In this document: positions 6,409 to 15,020 of the stretch, piece by piece
Layout of the letters: each line of letters begins with the position of its first letter
Position numbering within the stretch: the first letter of the stretch is position 1
NCBI GenBank assembly: GCA_021816665.1
Contig: JAKAXI010000008.1
Location: 1-15,020, forward strand
Direction of reading: 5' to 3'
DNA: 15,020 nt
Source of the DNA: Bacillota bacterium
GTDB lineage: Bacteria; Bacillota; Bacilli; Alicyclobacillales; Alicyclobacillaceae
Translations under genes and position numbers: made by a program
Notes under the pieces: generated by a model
The model's input: the letters and a program-made list of their open reading frames with translations, nothing else
Told to the model about the DNA's origin: nothing
The model's database searches: none

Positions 6409-8844
6409 ATGGGGGTGGGGACACTGACCGCAAACGATTCAACAAATCAAGATGTGTATCCGCTGCTACCCCTTCGTGGATTGTTTTTATATCCATACAT
6501 GGTTCTGCATTTTGACGTAGGTCGAGATAAGTCGATTAAGGCGCTCGAGCAGGCCATGGTACAAGACCACTTGATTTTGTTGACATCTCAGGAAGACGTT
6601 CAGATTGACGAACCCGTCGAGTCCGATTTGTACAAAGTCGGCACCGTCGCTCGTGTCAAACAGATGATGAAACTTCCAAACGGGATCTTTCGCGTACTCG
6701 TAGAGGGTGTCGAACGGGCGCGCATTGTTCGATTTGTACGCTCCGAGGGCTGGTTCGAAGTTGAGGTAGAACACCACCCTGATCCGGAAGCGACAGCATC
6801 TACCGAACTCCAAGCACTCATCCGCTCTGTCCTGCAGCAGTTCGAACAGTATGTCAAACTTTCCAAAAAAGTGGACCAAGAGACGTACGCATCTGTTCTG
6901 GATATTGAGCACCCTGGCCGTTTGGCGGATGCCGTTGCTTCTCACCTGCCGTTAAAGATCAAGCAAAAGCAGTCTATTCTCGAGGCCTTCGACATCCGAG
7001 CCCGTCTGGAACGCCTCCTGCAAACGCTGTCGGATGAGCGCGAGGTACTCGAGCTAGAGCGCAAAATTCACCAGCGCGTGCGTAAGCAGATGGAGCGCAC
7101 GCAGCGTGAGTACTATTTACGCGAGCAGATGAAAGCGATCCAAAAGGAACTTGGCGATCGGGAAGGCAGGACGACGGAAGTCGAAGAACTGCGGGCACAA
7201 CTTGAGCAGAAAAAACTGCCGGAAGCCGTGCACGACCGTGTAGACAAAGAAATTGACAGACTCGAACGGATTCCGGCAGCTTCTGCCGAGGGCACTGTCG
7301 CCCGCACGTACATTGATTGGTTGCTGGCACTGCCTTGGACAGAGCAGGCGAAATCGACTGTCAATCTCAAGAAGGCCGAAAAAATACTCGATGAGGACCA
7401 CTTCGGTCTGGAGAAGATCAAAGAGCGAATTCTCGAGTTTTTGGCCGTGCAAAAACTTGCGTCGCGGCAGACCGGTCCCATCATCTGTTTGGCTGGGCCG
7501 CCCGGAGTGGGGAAAACGTCACTATCGAAGTCGATCGCGAAGTCACTCAACCGTCCTTTTGTGCGGATTTCCCTCGGCGGCGTTCGCGATGAAGCCGAAA
7601 TTCGTGGACATCGCCGAACCTACATTGGGGCGTTACCCGGGCGAATCTTGCAGGGGATGAAACAAGCTGGAGTAAAGAATCCCGTGTTCCTGCTTGACGA
7701 GATCGACAAGATGGCATCCGATTTTCGCGGCGACCCGGCATCCGCCATGCTTGAAGTCCTTGACCCGGAACAGAATGCGACGTTCTCCGACCACTATGTC
7801 GAGATCCCGTTCGATTTATCGGATGTGTTGTTCATTACCACAGCGAACAACGTATACGAAATCCCGGGCCCGCTTCGCGATCGCATGGAAGTCATTCACC
7901 TGTCCGGATACACGGAAGTGGAAAAACTCGAAATTGCGAAACGCCACTTGCTCCCGAAACAGCGCGAGAAACATGCGTTGACCGGAGACAAACTTCGCAT
8001 CTCAGACGACGTGTTGCTGCGGGTGATTCGTCTTTACACGCGCGAAGCGGGTGTGCGGCAGTTGGACCGTCTGATGGCATCCATCTGTCGAAAGACCGCG
8101 CGCATCATCGCGTCGGAAGAGGGCAAACGCGTGCGCGTAACAGAGTCCGTGCTGACAGACTTCCTCGGCGCACCGATATATCGGTACGGCGAAATCGACG
8201 AACGTGATCAAATTGGCGTCGTGAACGGTTTGGCTTGGACGGAAAGCGGCGGCGACACACTACTCGTTGAAGTGTCGATCGTGCCTGGCAAAGGCAAGTT
8301 AGTCTTAACGGGACAACTCGGTGACGTGATGAAGGAGAGCGCACAAACAGCTCTCTCCTACGTGAGGTCGCGTTCCCGAGAACTATCCATCCCGCAGGAC
8401 TTTGCAGAACGCGTCGATATCCATATTCACGTTCCAGAAGGCGCGATTCCGAAAGACGGTCCGTCAGCAGGCATCACGATGGCTACAGCGATTGCGTCCG
8501 CGTTGACAAACCGGCCAGTATCGCGGGTGGTGGCAATGACGGGAGAAGTCACTCTCCGCGGACGCGTGCTGCCGATTGGCGGTCTGAAGGAAAAGTCATT
8601 GGCTGCGCATCGCGCAGGCATTGAAACGATTGTAATTCCAGAAGGGAATGAGCGCGACGTCGCGGAGATTCCGGAATCAGTCCGGAGCGCCCTGCACTTC
8701 GTCCCTGTGCATCACATGGATGAAGTCTTGAGCACAGCCCTCTTGCCAGGCAACGATGAGGGTAACCCATTGTTCGAAGAGGACCCGCAGTCGTTTCCAG
8801 CGATCGTACAAGAGGGGTACCTTGAGGAGCGCACACATCAGTGA
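6409..8844 (+). CDS. lon: ATP-dependent protease La (Lon, LonA type)
   Basis: Lon degrades misfolded and selected regulatory proteins in the cytoplasm as a homohexamer. The 811-residue protein starts with the Lon substrate-binding domain (PLLPLRGL at 18-25), then a coiled linker (about 210-290). The AAA+ module has Walker A GPPGVGKT (363-370) and Walker B VFLLDEID (426-433), and the protease domain has the Ser686 (PKDGPSAG) and Lys729 (GGLKEK) dyad. It is longer than B. subtilis LonA (about 774): roughly 10 residues more at the N-terminus and an acidic tail of about 30 residues after DEVLSTALL. The ATG at 6409 has only a weak Shine-Dalgarno (GGAACTGGAA), so the exact start is less certain; a GTG at 6415 is an alternative. 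The stop overlaps ysxC by 4 nt. Confidence 0.97.
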   Translation: MGVGTLTANDSTNQDVYPLLPLRGLFLYPYMVLHFDVGRDKSIKALEQAMVQDHLILLTSQEDVQIDEPVESDLYKVGTVARVKQMMKLPNGIFRVLVEGVERARIVRFVRSEGWFEVEVEHHPDPEATASTELQALIRSVLQQFEQYVKLSKKVDQETYASVLDIEHPGRLADAVASHLPLKIKQKQSILEAFDIRARLERLLQTLSDEREVLELERKIHQRVRKQMERTQREYYLREQMKAIQKELGDREGRTTEVEELRAQLEQKKLPEAVHDRVDKEIDRLERIPAASAEGTVARTYIDWLLALPWTEQAKSTVNLKKAEKILDEDHFGLEKIKERILEFLAVQKLASRQTGPIICLAGPPGVGKTSLSKSIAKSLNRPFVRISLGGVRDEAEIRGHRRTYIGALPGRILQGMKQAGVKNPVFLLDEIDKMASDFRGDPASAMLEVLDPEQNATFSDHYVEIPFDLSDVLFITTANNVYEIPGPLRDRMEVIHLSGYTEVEKLEIAKRHLLPKQREKHALTGDKLRISDDVLLRVIRLYTREAGVRQLDRLMASICRKTARIIASEEGKRVRVTESVLTDFLGAPIYRYGEIDERDQIGVVNGLAWTESGGDTLLVEVSIVPGKGKLVLTGQLGDVMKESAQTALSYVRSRSRELSIPQDFAERVDIHIHVPEGAIPKDGPSAGITMATAIASALTNRPVSRVVAMTGEVTLRGRVLPIGGLKEKSLAAHRAGIETIVIPEGNERDVAEIPESVRSALHFVPVHHMDEVLSTALLPGNDEGNPLFEEDPQSFPAIVQEGYLEERTHQ

Positions 8845-9446
8845 TCATTCGACAAGTCGCTTTTGAACTAAGTGCTGTTCGCCCAGAGCAGTGGCCTGAC
8901 GATGGCTTGCCAGAGTTTGCGTTTATTGGGCGGAGCAATGTGGGGAAGTCGTCACTGCTCAACAAACTGCTTGGGCGCAAGTCGATTGCTCGTGTGTCGG
9001 CAACCCCAGGGAAGACGCAACAGATCAATTTCTTTCGTGTCAACGACCAGTTTCGATTCGTCGATCTGCCCGGGTATGGCTACGCCTCTGTGAGCAAACG
9101 CGAACGGGCTGGATTCACGAAAATGATTGCGACTTACCTTGAACACAGACAGCCTTTGGCGCGGGTCATGCACTTGATTGACATTCGCCATGACCCGACG
9201 GCGGACGACTGCTCGATGCACGCCGAGTTAATGCTACTCGGCGTGCCTTTGTGTGTGGTCGTGACGAAATCGGACAAGCTTTCGCGTGGGCAGCACCAAC
9301 GCTTCGTGTCCCGCATCGCACAGGTACTGAAAACACCCTATGCGGTCATGCCAGTTTCCAGTGAGAATGGGGCCGGGATCGAAGACCTCTGGACCGTGAT
9401 TGAGGCCGACCTCGACACATTACGTCCGATGTCGCCCGAAACATAA
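8841..9446 (+). CDS. ysxC: Ribosome-biogenesis GTP-binding protein YsxC/EngB (YihA)
   Basis: This GTPase acts in late assembly of the 50S ribosomal subunit and is essential in B. subtilis. The 201-residue protein has the expected length and GTPase motifs: G1 GRSNVGKS (30-37), the switch region SATPGKTQ (53-60), G3 DLPGYG (75-80), G4 TKSD (142-145) and G5 SSE (173-175). The GTG start shares the sequence GTGA with the lon stop, a 4-nt overlap typical of translational coupling. GAGGAG (8824-8829) within lon lies 11 nt upstream. The lon-ysxC-hemA order is the same as in B. subtilis. Also called engB. Confidence 0.96.
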   Translation: MIIRQVAFELSAVRPEQWPDDGLPEFAFIGRSNVGKSSLLNKLLGRKSIARVSATPGKTQQINFFRVNDQFRFVDLPGYGYASVSKRERAGFTKMIATYLEHRQPLARVMHLIDIRHDPTADDCSMHAELMLLGVPLCVVVTKSDKLSRGQHQRFVSRIAQVLKTPYAVMPVSSENGAGIEDLWTVIEADLDTLRPMSPET

Positions 9447-9482
9447 TCGTTCACGATGACTTCACTGTTTAGGTGACTCGCA

Positions 9483-9514
9483 TCGACAGTCGGGCTTGTC
9501 AAGCGTGGTACAAT
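9483..9514 (+). promoter_or_regulatory. Candidate promoter for the hem operon
   Basis: TACAAT (9509-9514) is preceded by TGG, giving an extended -10 element. TCGACA (9483-9488) matches the -35 consensus at 5 of 6, but the spacer is 20 bp, longer than usual; the extended -10 may compensate. It lies in the 115-nt gap between ysxC and hemA, where no clear terminator was found, so read-through from lon-ysxC is also possible. Confidence 0.5.
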
Positions 9515-9561
9515 AGTTTTGGTTCTAGACTGACACACTCTGACTGGAGGTGGTGACGCGG

Positions 9562-10938
9562 ATGCACTTGATCATGGTGGGTATGAACCATCGTACAGCT
9601 TCCGTCGAGTTGCGCGAACGCGTCAGCATCGTTGAGGATGACCTCGCGTCTGTTTATGGGCAGTTGCGCGACTTGCGCACGGTCTACGAGAGTGTTGTGC
9701 TGTCGACTTGTAACCGCACCGAAATTTACACAGTTGTGACGACACGGGAGTCAGCCGAAGACTATTTGCTGAAGTATTTGGCGCGTCGGGCTGGCCTTTC
9801 CGAAGAAAATATCCGAGCACACACGCTCACGTTGCAAGGTGAAGAAGTGGTTCGCCACCTCATGAAAGTCTCGTCGGGTCTTGACTCGATGGTGGTGGGG
9901 GAGACACAGATCCTTGGTCAAGTTCGCGATGCGTTTTCGCTGGCCCACGAACATGGGGCCACTGGGCTCATATTGAATCAGTTGTTTAGGACATCGATTC
10001 ACCTCGGAAAACGTGCTCACACAGAGACCACAATCGGACAAAACGCCGTATCCGTCAGCTACGCTGCCGTGCAACTCGCACGCAAAGTGTTCGGCGAACT
10101 GACAGGGCGTCGCGTTTTGGTCGTAGGTGCTGGTAAGATGAGTCAACTTACGACACAGTACTTGTATGAACATGGGATGACTGATGTACACGTCGTTAAC
10201 CGTTCCCTGACACGGGCTGAGGCCCTTGCACAACAGTTTGGGGGTTCGGCTGCTCCTTGGAGTTCCTTGGCAGGCGAGCTCACGGCGGCCGACATCGTGA
10301 TCTCATCGACTAGTTCAAAGCAGGTTGTACTCTCACGTGTGATGGTTGAACATGCTGCTCAAGGACGCGGAACGAGACCTTTGTTGTTGATCGACATCGC
10401 GGTGCCACGTGACATCGATCCTGACGCAGGCTCAATACGGAACGTCTTCCTCTATGATATTGACGATTTGGAAGGTGTCGTAGCGGCTAACCAGGCTGAA
10501 CGTTTGCGCCAGGCTGCTCTCGTCGAGTCGATGATCCAGGACGGGCTGTCGTCGTTCGTGGAGTGGCTTGCGGAACAGCGTGTAGTGCCGGTGATCGCGG
10601 CCGTTCGCGCCCACGGTGAGGAGATTCACGAGCGCGTGATGGCGAGCTTGGAACGAAAACTTCCAGACCTCTCAGAGCGCGAGAGAAAGCTGATTCGCAA
10701 ACACGCGATGAGCATCGTGAACCAGTTGCTGCGCGAGCCTGTGCAGTACATGAAGGAACGGTCAGGCGTTTCGGAGGGTGTTGACGAGGTGGAATGGTTC
10801 GCAGACATGTTCGGCGTGACCGAACAGGCAAACTTGCAGCCAGTTCTGGGTGGACTGCTTGAGAGCGTGACAAACACTGCGCACCAGCGTACGGAGCGTG
10901 TGACGCGAGCAACAGGGCTGCAACCGGCCCTGCGCTGA
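9562..10938 (+). CDS. hemA: Glutamyl-tRNA reductase
   Basis: HemA reduces glutamyl-tRNA with NADPH to glutamate-1-semialdehyde, the first committed step of the C5 heme route. The 458-residue protein has the catalytic Cys50 in STCNRTEIY, His99 in VVRHL, the signature GLDSMVVGETQILGQV (106-121), the NADPH-binding loop GAGKM (189-193), and a C-terminal dimerisation helix region containing ERKLPDLSERERKL. The ATG at 9562 is 11 nt after GGAGG (9546-9550), and MHLIMVGMNH matches the family N-terminus. Two GTG codons at 9550 and 9553 are too close to that site to be likely starts. It heads six heme genes on one strand. HemX just downstream is known in B. subtilis to lower HemA level. Confidence 0.97.
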   Translation: MHLIMVGMNHRTASVELRERVSIVEDDLASVYGQLRDLRTVYESVVLSTCNRTEIYTVVTTRESAEDYLLKYLARRAGLSEENIRAHTLTLQGEEVVRHLMKVSSGLDSMVVGETQILGQVRDAFSLAHEHGATGLILNQLFRTSIHLGKRAHTETTIGQNAVSVSYAAVQLARKVFGELTGRRVLVVGAGKMSQLTTQYLYEHGMTDVHVVNRSLTRAEALAQQFGGSAAPWSSLAGELTAADIVISSTSSKQVVLSRVMVEHAAQGRGTRPLLLIDIAVPRDIDPDAGSIRNVFLYDIDDLEGVVAANQAERLRQAALVESMIQDGLSSFVEWLAEQRVVPVIAAVRAHGEEIHERVMASLERKLPDLSERERKLIRKHAMSIVNQLLREPVQYMKERSGVSEGVDEVEWFADMFGVTEQANLQPVLGGLLESVTNTAHQRTERVTRATGLQPALR

Positions 10939-10945
10939 GCGGCGC

Positions 10946-11761
10946 ATGGGGGCGATGCGCGCGTCATACGACGCATTTAACCTGCTCTACGCAGTGAGTC
11001 TGATTTTGTTTTTTATCGACATCATACACCCGCGCCGCTTCGTGAATCGAACGGCGCTGGTCTTATTGTTTGGCGCTTTTGTGCTTGACACGGTGTTCCT
11101 GTTTCTGCGCCTGCGCGCTTACGGGCATGTTCCCGTGTACTCACGGTTCGACGTGTTATTGGTACTGTCGTGGTTGATCTTGCTGGCCGCCCTTGTCCTA
11201 GATGCTTTTTTCAAAGTTGGCCTGCTCGTGTTTTTTGTGAATGTGGTAGGTTACGCGTCTGTCGCTTTCGATCTTTACCGACCCAATGGCAACATTCACT
11301 ATCCCACCCATATGGCAGACTTACTGGTCGTGCATATTTCACTTGCAGTCGTAAGTTACGCCTGCTTTGTTTTTGCGTTCGTCGCGTCGTTCATGTACCT
11401 TATACAGGATTGGTTGCTGCGTGCAAAGCGCTGGAATCAGTGGTACTTTCGACTGCCTGCGCTGGAACGACTTGACACCTACGCGTTTCGAGCCGTAGTA
11501 CTCGGTGTCCCGACTCTGTTGGTGGCGATGGTGCTCGGCGTGATCTGGGGAAAAGTTGTTCTCGGTCGCTGGGTGATATTGGACCCTAAACCGCTTGCCA
11601 CGTTTATCGTCTGGTTAATGTACAGCGTCTACCTTGGATTTCGCCTGCGCTCCGGATGGGGAGGGCGAGCACTTGCGCGGTTCAACATGGCGTGTGCAGT
11701 GGCGGTCTTTCTTAACTTTGTAGTGGTCAATGTGTACTCCAACTTTCACCACGCGTTCTAG
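10946..11761 (+). CDS. hemX: HemX, CcsA-like membrane protein
   Basis: The 271-residue protein is an integral membrane protein with eight hydrophobic stretches, at about 10-27, 34-54, 68-88, 91-110, 124-153, 182-200, 218-233 and 249-264. It belongs to the cytochrome c assembly (CcsA/ResC-like) family. The usual tryptophan-rich loop is reduced to WGKVVLGRWVILDPKP (201-216). B. subtilis HemX has similar length and position and negatively affects HemA abundance; its mechanism is not visible here. The start is weakly defined: ATG at 10946, 7 nt after the hemA stop, has no clear Shine-Dalgarno, and ATG at 10955 is an alternative. Translational coupling to hemA is likely. Confidence 0.9.
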   Translation: MGAMRASYDAFNLLYAVSLILFFIDIIHPRRFVNRTALVLLFGAFVLDTVFLFLRLRAYGHVPVYSRFDVLLVLSWLILLAALVLDAFFKVGLLVFFVNVVGYASVAFDLYRPNGNIHYPTHMADLLVVHISLAVVSYACFVFAFVASFMYLIQDWLLRAKRWNQWYFRLPALERLDTYAFRAVVLGVPTLLVAMVLGVIWGKVVLGRWVILDPKPLATFIVWLMYSVYLGFRLRSGWGGRALARFNMACAVAVFLNFVVVNVYSNFHHAF

Positions 11762-11786
11762 CGGGTGGTCTGCGAGGTTTTGTCAC

Positions 11787-12698
11787 GTGCGAACGATTCG
11801 TGTTGTGTCTCGTCGAAGTCAGCTTGCCATGGCGCAGACAAAGTGGACCATTGAACGTCTGCGAGCTGCTGTTCCCGCTTGGAACTTTGAAATTGTGCCG
11901 ATCGTCACACAAGGTGACCGCATTCAAAACGTACCGTTGTCCGAAGTCGGAGGAAAGGGGTTATTTGTCTCCGAAGTCGAGCAGGCGATTGCCCAAGACC
12001 GTGGCGACATGACAGTACATAGCCTCAAGGACGTCCCTGCAGACCTGTTGCCAGGTCTGGTCCTTGCAGGATATCCGGAGCGAGTAGAGCCGAGAGATGC
12101 ACTAGTGAGCCGTGATAACTTACGACTCGAGGATTTGCCGCAACATGCACGCATTGGGACGTCGAGCCTGCGTCGCGCCGCGCAGTTGCGTGCAAAGCGA
12201 CCAGACCTTGAGATTGTGTCAATTCGCGGCAACATTGATACGCGACTGCACAAACTCGAATCGGACGGTCTAGATGGTGTGATTCTTGCTGCCGCAGGGC
12301 TTGTGCGCATGGGATGGGACGACCGAATATCCGAACTCTTGGCGCCGGACATCTGCCTTCCCGCTGTTGGTCAAGGCGTTCTCGGGATTGAATGTCGTGC
12401 CGGTGACGCAGACCTCATAGAGGCCCTTGAGGCGATTACGCACGACCCAACGCGTGTAGCGGCACTGGCAGAGCGAACCTTCTTGGGGCGTCTCGAGGGT
12501 GGGTGCCAAGTGCCAATTGCAGGATATGCTCAGGTGCTGCCCACGGGAGCGGTATCCATGACAGGACTGGTGGCCACGGAAGACGGCCGGCGTGTGCTGC
12601 GCGCGCACGCGGAGCGTGAAGATGCTGTTTCCGCTGGGCGAGCCGTGGCTGAGGACTTGCTTGCTCGCGGTGCAGCAGAGATTGTCGCACAGAGTTAA
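11787..12698 (+). CDS. hemC: Porphobilinogen deaminase (hydroxymethylbilane synthase)
   Basis: HemC joins four porphobilinogen units into hydroxymethylbilane. The 303-residue protein has the substrate and active-site motif VHSLKDVP with the catalytic Asp82, the arginine-rich region GTSSLRRAAQL, RGNIDTRL, and the dipyrromethane-cofactor Cys240 in EGGCQVPIAGY. The length fits the family (about 310). The start is GTG at 11787, since VRTIRVVSRRSQLA aligns with the family N-terminus and GAGG (11774-11777) is 9 nt upstream; an ATG at 11730 in the same frame lies inside hemX and would add 19 unrelated residues. It begins 25 nt after the hemX stop, within the same presumed operon. Confidence 0.97.
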   Translation: MRTIRVVSRRSQLAMAQTKWTIERLRAAVPAWNFEIVPIVTQGDRIQNVPLSEVGGKGLFVSEVEQAIAQDRGDMTVHSLKDVPADLLPGLVLAGYPERVEPRDALVSRDNLRLEDLPQHARIGTSSLRRAAQLRAKRPDLEIVSIRGNIDTRLHKLESDGLDGVILAAAGLVRMGWDDRISELLAPDICLPAVGQGVLGIECRAGDADLIEALEAITHDPTRVAALAERTFLGRLEGGCQVPIAGYAQVLPTGAVSMTGLVATEDGRRVLRAHAEREDAVSAGRAVAEDLLARGAAEIVAQS

Positions 12699-12745
12699 CA
12701 GGGCTGATTCTTGCGGTCGAACCATCGGGATGGCGAGGTGCCGTG

Positions 12746-13597
12746 ATGACACAAACAAGCGGGAAGCCGAGCGCAACAGAGTCGCCACTGACTGGCTGTA
12801 CGGTGTTGATTACGCGACCGGAAGCCGACTCACAACCGTTGGCAGATCGCGTGCACGCTTTAGGCGGGAGGCCGCTGGTTGCACCGCTGATCGAGATTGC
12901 TTATCCAGACAAGGAACTTACCTTTGATCCAGCGTTCACCCCGTTAACAGACCGCTTTGATACTGTAGCTGTGACGTCGGCCAACGCCGTTCGAGGTTGG
13001 ACGCAGAGTGATGCATGGGAGTCGCGCGAGCAGGCGGTGTCTAGTGCGCGCTGGTTTGTGGTTGGTGAACGAACGCGGCGCGCACTCCAGGCAGTAGGGA
13101 TTGATGGAGAGGTCCCGGAAGGGTGCAAAACTGGCCAAGACCTCGCCGTTTACCTCGCCGAAGAGCGCGCGAGTGAGAGAATTAAGGGTAGCCGCATCCT
13201 GTATTTGCGTGGTTCTCTCGCCAGCTCGGCGTTTCGTCAAGTTCTAAGCGACGCAGGATGGCAGGTGACGGAGTGCATTTGCTACGAAGTTCGCTCGGCG
13301 CCTTGGCCAGACAGCGCTTGGCAAGCTTTTCTCGAAGCTCCGTCACCGCGGGCGGTTCTGTTGTTCAGTCCATCTGCTGTGCAGACGCTTGTTCATCACC
13401 TGACAAAGATGAGGACGTCACCAGCGTGGCTGCAAGGAACGGTAATCGCCTGCGTCGGAACAACCACAGCAAAGGCCTGCACTGAGTCAGGTCTACCAGT
13501 GCACGCCATGGCGAGCCGCCCCGACCGAGATGCTCTGTTGTCTGCCACCGTGACTGCTCTGTCCCATGGTGGGAGTCAGTCGCCAGACAGCGTCTGA
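12746..13597 (+). CDS. hemD: Uroporphyrinogen-III synthase
   Basis: HemD closes hydroxymethylbilane into uroporphyrinogen III, inverting ring D. The family is poorly conserved, so the call rests on position between hemC and hemB, length (283 residues) and the typical two-lobed pattern: LITRP (21-25) opening lobe one, TSANAV (77-82), LYLRG near 153 and FSPSAV (207-212) in lobe two, then CVGTTTAKA, as in HemD proteins. The ATG at 12746 is 7 nt after GAGG (12735-12738); a GTG directly before it (12743) is a less well spaced alternative. It starts 47 nt after hemC and ends 22 nt before hemB. Confidence 0.92.
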   Translation: MTQTSGKPSATESPLTGCTVLITRPEADSQPLADRVHALGGRPLVAPLIEIAYPDKELTFDPAFTPLTDRFDTVAVTSANAVRGWTQSDAWESREQAVSSARWFVVGERTRRALQAVGIDGEVPEGCKTGQDLAVYLAEERASERIKGSRILYLRGSLASSAFRQVLSDAGWQVTECICYEVRSAPWPDSAWQAFLEAPSPRAVLLFSPSAVQTLVHHLTKMRTSPAWLQGTVIACVGTTTAKACTESGLPVHAMASRPDRDALLSATVTALSHGGSQSPDSV

Positions 13598-13619
13598 AGA
13601 AAATGAGGAGGGAACATCT

Positions 13620-14612
13620 ATGATGGAGAGGTTTGACCGTCACCGCCGACTACGCACGACACCCGCGATGCGCAGGTTAGTTCAGGAGTTTCGTTACACA
13701 CCAGATGACTTTATCTACCCGATGTTTGTGCAGGAAGGGCTGCAGGGGAAAGAAGAAATCGCGGCAATGCCGGGTGTTTATCACTACGGTCTGGAAGAAT
13801 TTCGTCAAGAAGTGTTGGATCTCTCCAAACTCGGCGTACCGAGTATTCTGCTGTTTGGAGTCCCAGCGGAAAAAGACGAGCTCAGCTCGAGTGCGTATGC
13901 GGAAAGGGGCATTGTTCAGGAGGCGGTTCGAGCAGCCAAAGAAGAGAACCCTGACCTGTTGGTCATGACCGATGTGTGTCTGTGTCAGTACAACCCGGCT
14001 GGTCACTGCGGCTTGGTTCAGGGCGGAAAAATCGTCAATGACCCCAGTCTTGACCTGCTTGCTCGCACCGAGGTTTCCCATGCTGCGGCGGGTGCTGACG
14101 TGGTCGCACCTTCGGACATGATGGATGGGCGGGTTGCTGCCATTCGCGAGGCGCTCGACCGAGAAGGTTTGATAGACACATCGATTTTGTCGTACGCGGT
14201 AAAGTACGCATCTGCCTTTTACGGACCTTTCCGCGAAGCGGCTCACTCCACGCCAGCGTTTGGCGACCGCAAAACATATCAAATGAACCCGGCAAATGTC
14301 CGCGAAGCCGTGCGCGAGACGGCTTCTGATTTAGCTGAAGGTGCCGACATGGTGATGGTCAAGCCAGCACTGTCGTATATGGATGTGACCAAGACAATCC
14401 GGGATCAGTTTGACGTGCCTGTTGGCACTTATAACGTGAGTGCCGAGTACAGCATGGTAAAAGCCGCAGCAGCACAAGGATGGATTGACGAACGAGCGAT
14501 GGTGACGGAAATTCTCACTTCGTTTAAACGCGCTGGCGCGGACTTCATCCTCACGTACCACGCCAAAGACGCGGCGTACTGGTATCGGGAAGAACTAGGT
14601 TTGGAGGGATGA
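13620..14612 (+). CDS. hemB: Delta-aminolevulinic acid dehydratase (porphobilinogen synthase)
   Basis: HemB condenses two 5-aminolevulinate molecules into porphobilinogen. The 330-residue protein has both active-site lysines, Lys195 in SYAVKYAS and Lys248 in MVMVKPA, and the cysteine cluster Cys120, Cys122 and Cys130 (DVCLCQYNPAGHCG) that marks the zinc-dependent type. The ATG at 13620 has GGAGG (13607-13611) 8 nt upstream and is followed by a second ATG at 13623. The longer open frame back to 13566 overlaps hemD and would add 18 unrelated residues. hemL begins 3 nt after the stop. Confidence 0.98.
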   Translation: MMERFDRHRRLRTTPAMRRLVQEFRYTPDDFIYPMFVQEGLQGKEEIAAMPGVYHYGLEEFRQEVLDLSKLGVPSILLFGVPAEKDELSSSAYAERGIVQEAVRAAKEENPDLLVMTDVCLCQYNPAGHCGLVQGGKIVNDPSLDLLARTEVSHAAAGADVVAPSDMMDGRVAAIREALDREGLIDTSILSYAVKYASAFYGPFREAAHSTPAFGDRKTYQMNPANVREAVRETASDLAEGADMVMVKPALSYMDVTKTIRDQFDVPVGTYNVSAEYSMVKAAAAQGWIDERAMVTEILTSFKRAGADFILTYHAKDAAYWYREELGLEG

Positions 14613-14615
14613 GCG

Positions 14616-15020
14616 GTGATTGGACCGAAATCCATTGAGGCGTACGAACGCGCGAAGAAAGTCATGCCAGGGGGCGTGAACAGCCCCGTCCGCGCCTTCC
14701 GCGGCGTAGGGGACCAACCGTTGTTTGCAGACCGGGGCGAGGGCGCGTACTTGTTCGACATTGACGGGCATCGTTACATCGACTATTTGTTGTCGTGGGG
14801 CCCACTAATGTGGGGACACGCACATCCAGAAATTGTATCAGCGGTCAAGCGAGCGGCTGAGCGAGGTACGAGTTTCGGTGTTCCAACAGAGATCGAAACT
14901 CGTATGGCAGAACTTGTCTGTGAACTCGTGCCCAGTATTGAGGTTGTCCGGATGGTGAATAGTGGCACAGAGGCGACGATGAGTGCCATTCGACTAGCCC
15001 GTGCCTACACAAAACGGCGG
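14616..15020 (+). CDS. hemL: Glutamate-1-semialdehyde 2,1-aminomutase, N-terminal part (cut by window edge)
   Basis: HemL moves the amino group of glutamate-1-semialdehyde, the HemA product, to give 5-aminolevulinate with a PLP cofactor. Only the first 135 codons are inside the window and they stay open to the last base. The visible part has the family features [13 protein letters not shown] (residues 17-29), [14 protein letters not shown] and [17 protein letters not shown], the last being part of the cofactor site. The PLP-binding lysine lies beyond the edge. The start is GTG at 14616, with GGAGG (14603-14607) in the end of hemB 8 nt upstream and a 3-nt gap after the hemB stop. Full length is expected to be about 430 residues. 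Confidence 0.95.
   Translation, partial: MIGPKSIEAYERAKKVMPGGVNSPVRAFRGVGDQPLFADRGEGAYLFDIDGHRYIDYLLSWGPLMWGHAHPEIVSAVKRAAERGTSFGVPTEIETRMAELVCELVPSIEVVRMVNSGTEATMSAIRLARAYTKRR

Noticed and set aside
9434..9497. Possible terminator after ysxC (GCCCGA with TCGGGC)
   Set aside because: The stem is 6 bp with a loop of about 50 nt and no T run follows.

Overview
The window is a piece of a Gram-positive (Firmicutes/Bacillota, Bacilli) chromosome with roughly balanced to moderately high GC. The order tig-(clpP)-clpX-lonB-lonA-ysxC-hemA-hemX-hemC-hemD-hemB-hemL matches the Bacillus subtilis order, except that clpP sits between tig and clpX, as it does in many clostridia and deep-branching Bacilli. 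LonB and a candidate sigma-F promoter point to a spore former. The GC level and the arrangement suggest an Alicyclobacillaceae-like organism; this is an inference, not a demonstrated identity.

Layout. 1-61: promoter for two tRNA genes. 62-216: tRNA-Gly(TCC) and tRNA-Arg(TCT), both with encoded CCA. 217-432: a leader region rich in dyads, with a probable tig promoter. 433-3754: the protein-quality block tig, clpP, clpX, closed by a strong bidirectional terminator at 3780-3813. 3850-4455: an opposite-strand gene for a histidine-rich membrane hydroxylase, an insertion into an otherwise conserved order. 4547-6301: lonB, preceded by a sequence that fits the sigma-F consensus, and followed by a terminator. 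6345-8844: lon (lonA) with its own promoter. 8841-9446: ysxC/engB, overlapping lon by 4 nt. 9483-15020: the heme operon hemA-hemX-hemC-hemD-hemB-hemL, with hemL cut off by the window edge.

Functionally there are two modules. The first handles nascent and damaged proteins: the ribosome-bound chaperone trigger factor, the ClpXP protease and two Lon proteases, followed by a ribosome-assembly GTPase. The second runs the C5 route from glutamyl-tRNA to uroporphyrinogen III: HemA makes glutamate-1-semialdehyde, HemL converts it to 5-aminolevulinate, HemB to porphobilinogen, HemC to hydroxymethylbilane and HemD to uroporphyrinogen III. HemX is a membrane protein known in B. subtilis to affect HemA levels.

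Several start codons were moved inward from the longest open frame on the basis of Shine-Dalgarno spacing and family N-termini (tig, clpP, lonB, hemA, hemC, hemD, hemB). I saw no mobile element, CRISPR array, rRNA or broken gene, and no stretch over 300 bases without a gene. I do not see a wholly new biological system here. The most interesting points are the candidate forespore promoter of lonB, the inverted hydroxylase gene, and the terminator-like hairpins placed inside or after promoters of clpP and lon.
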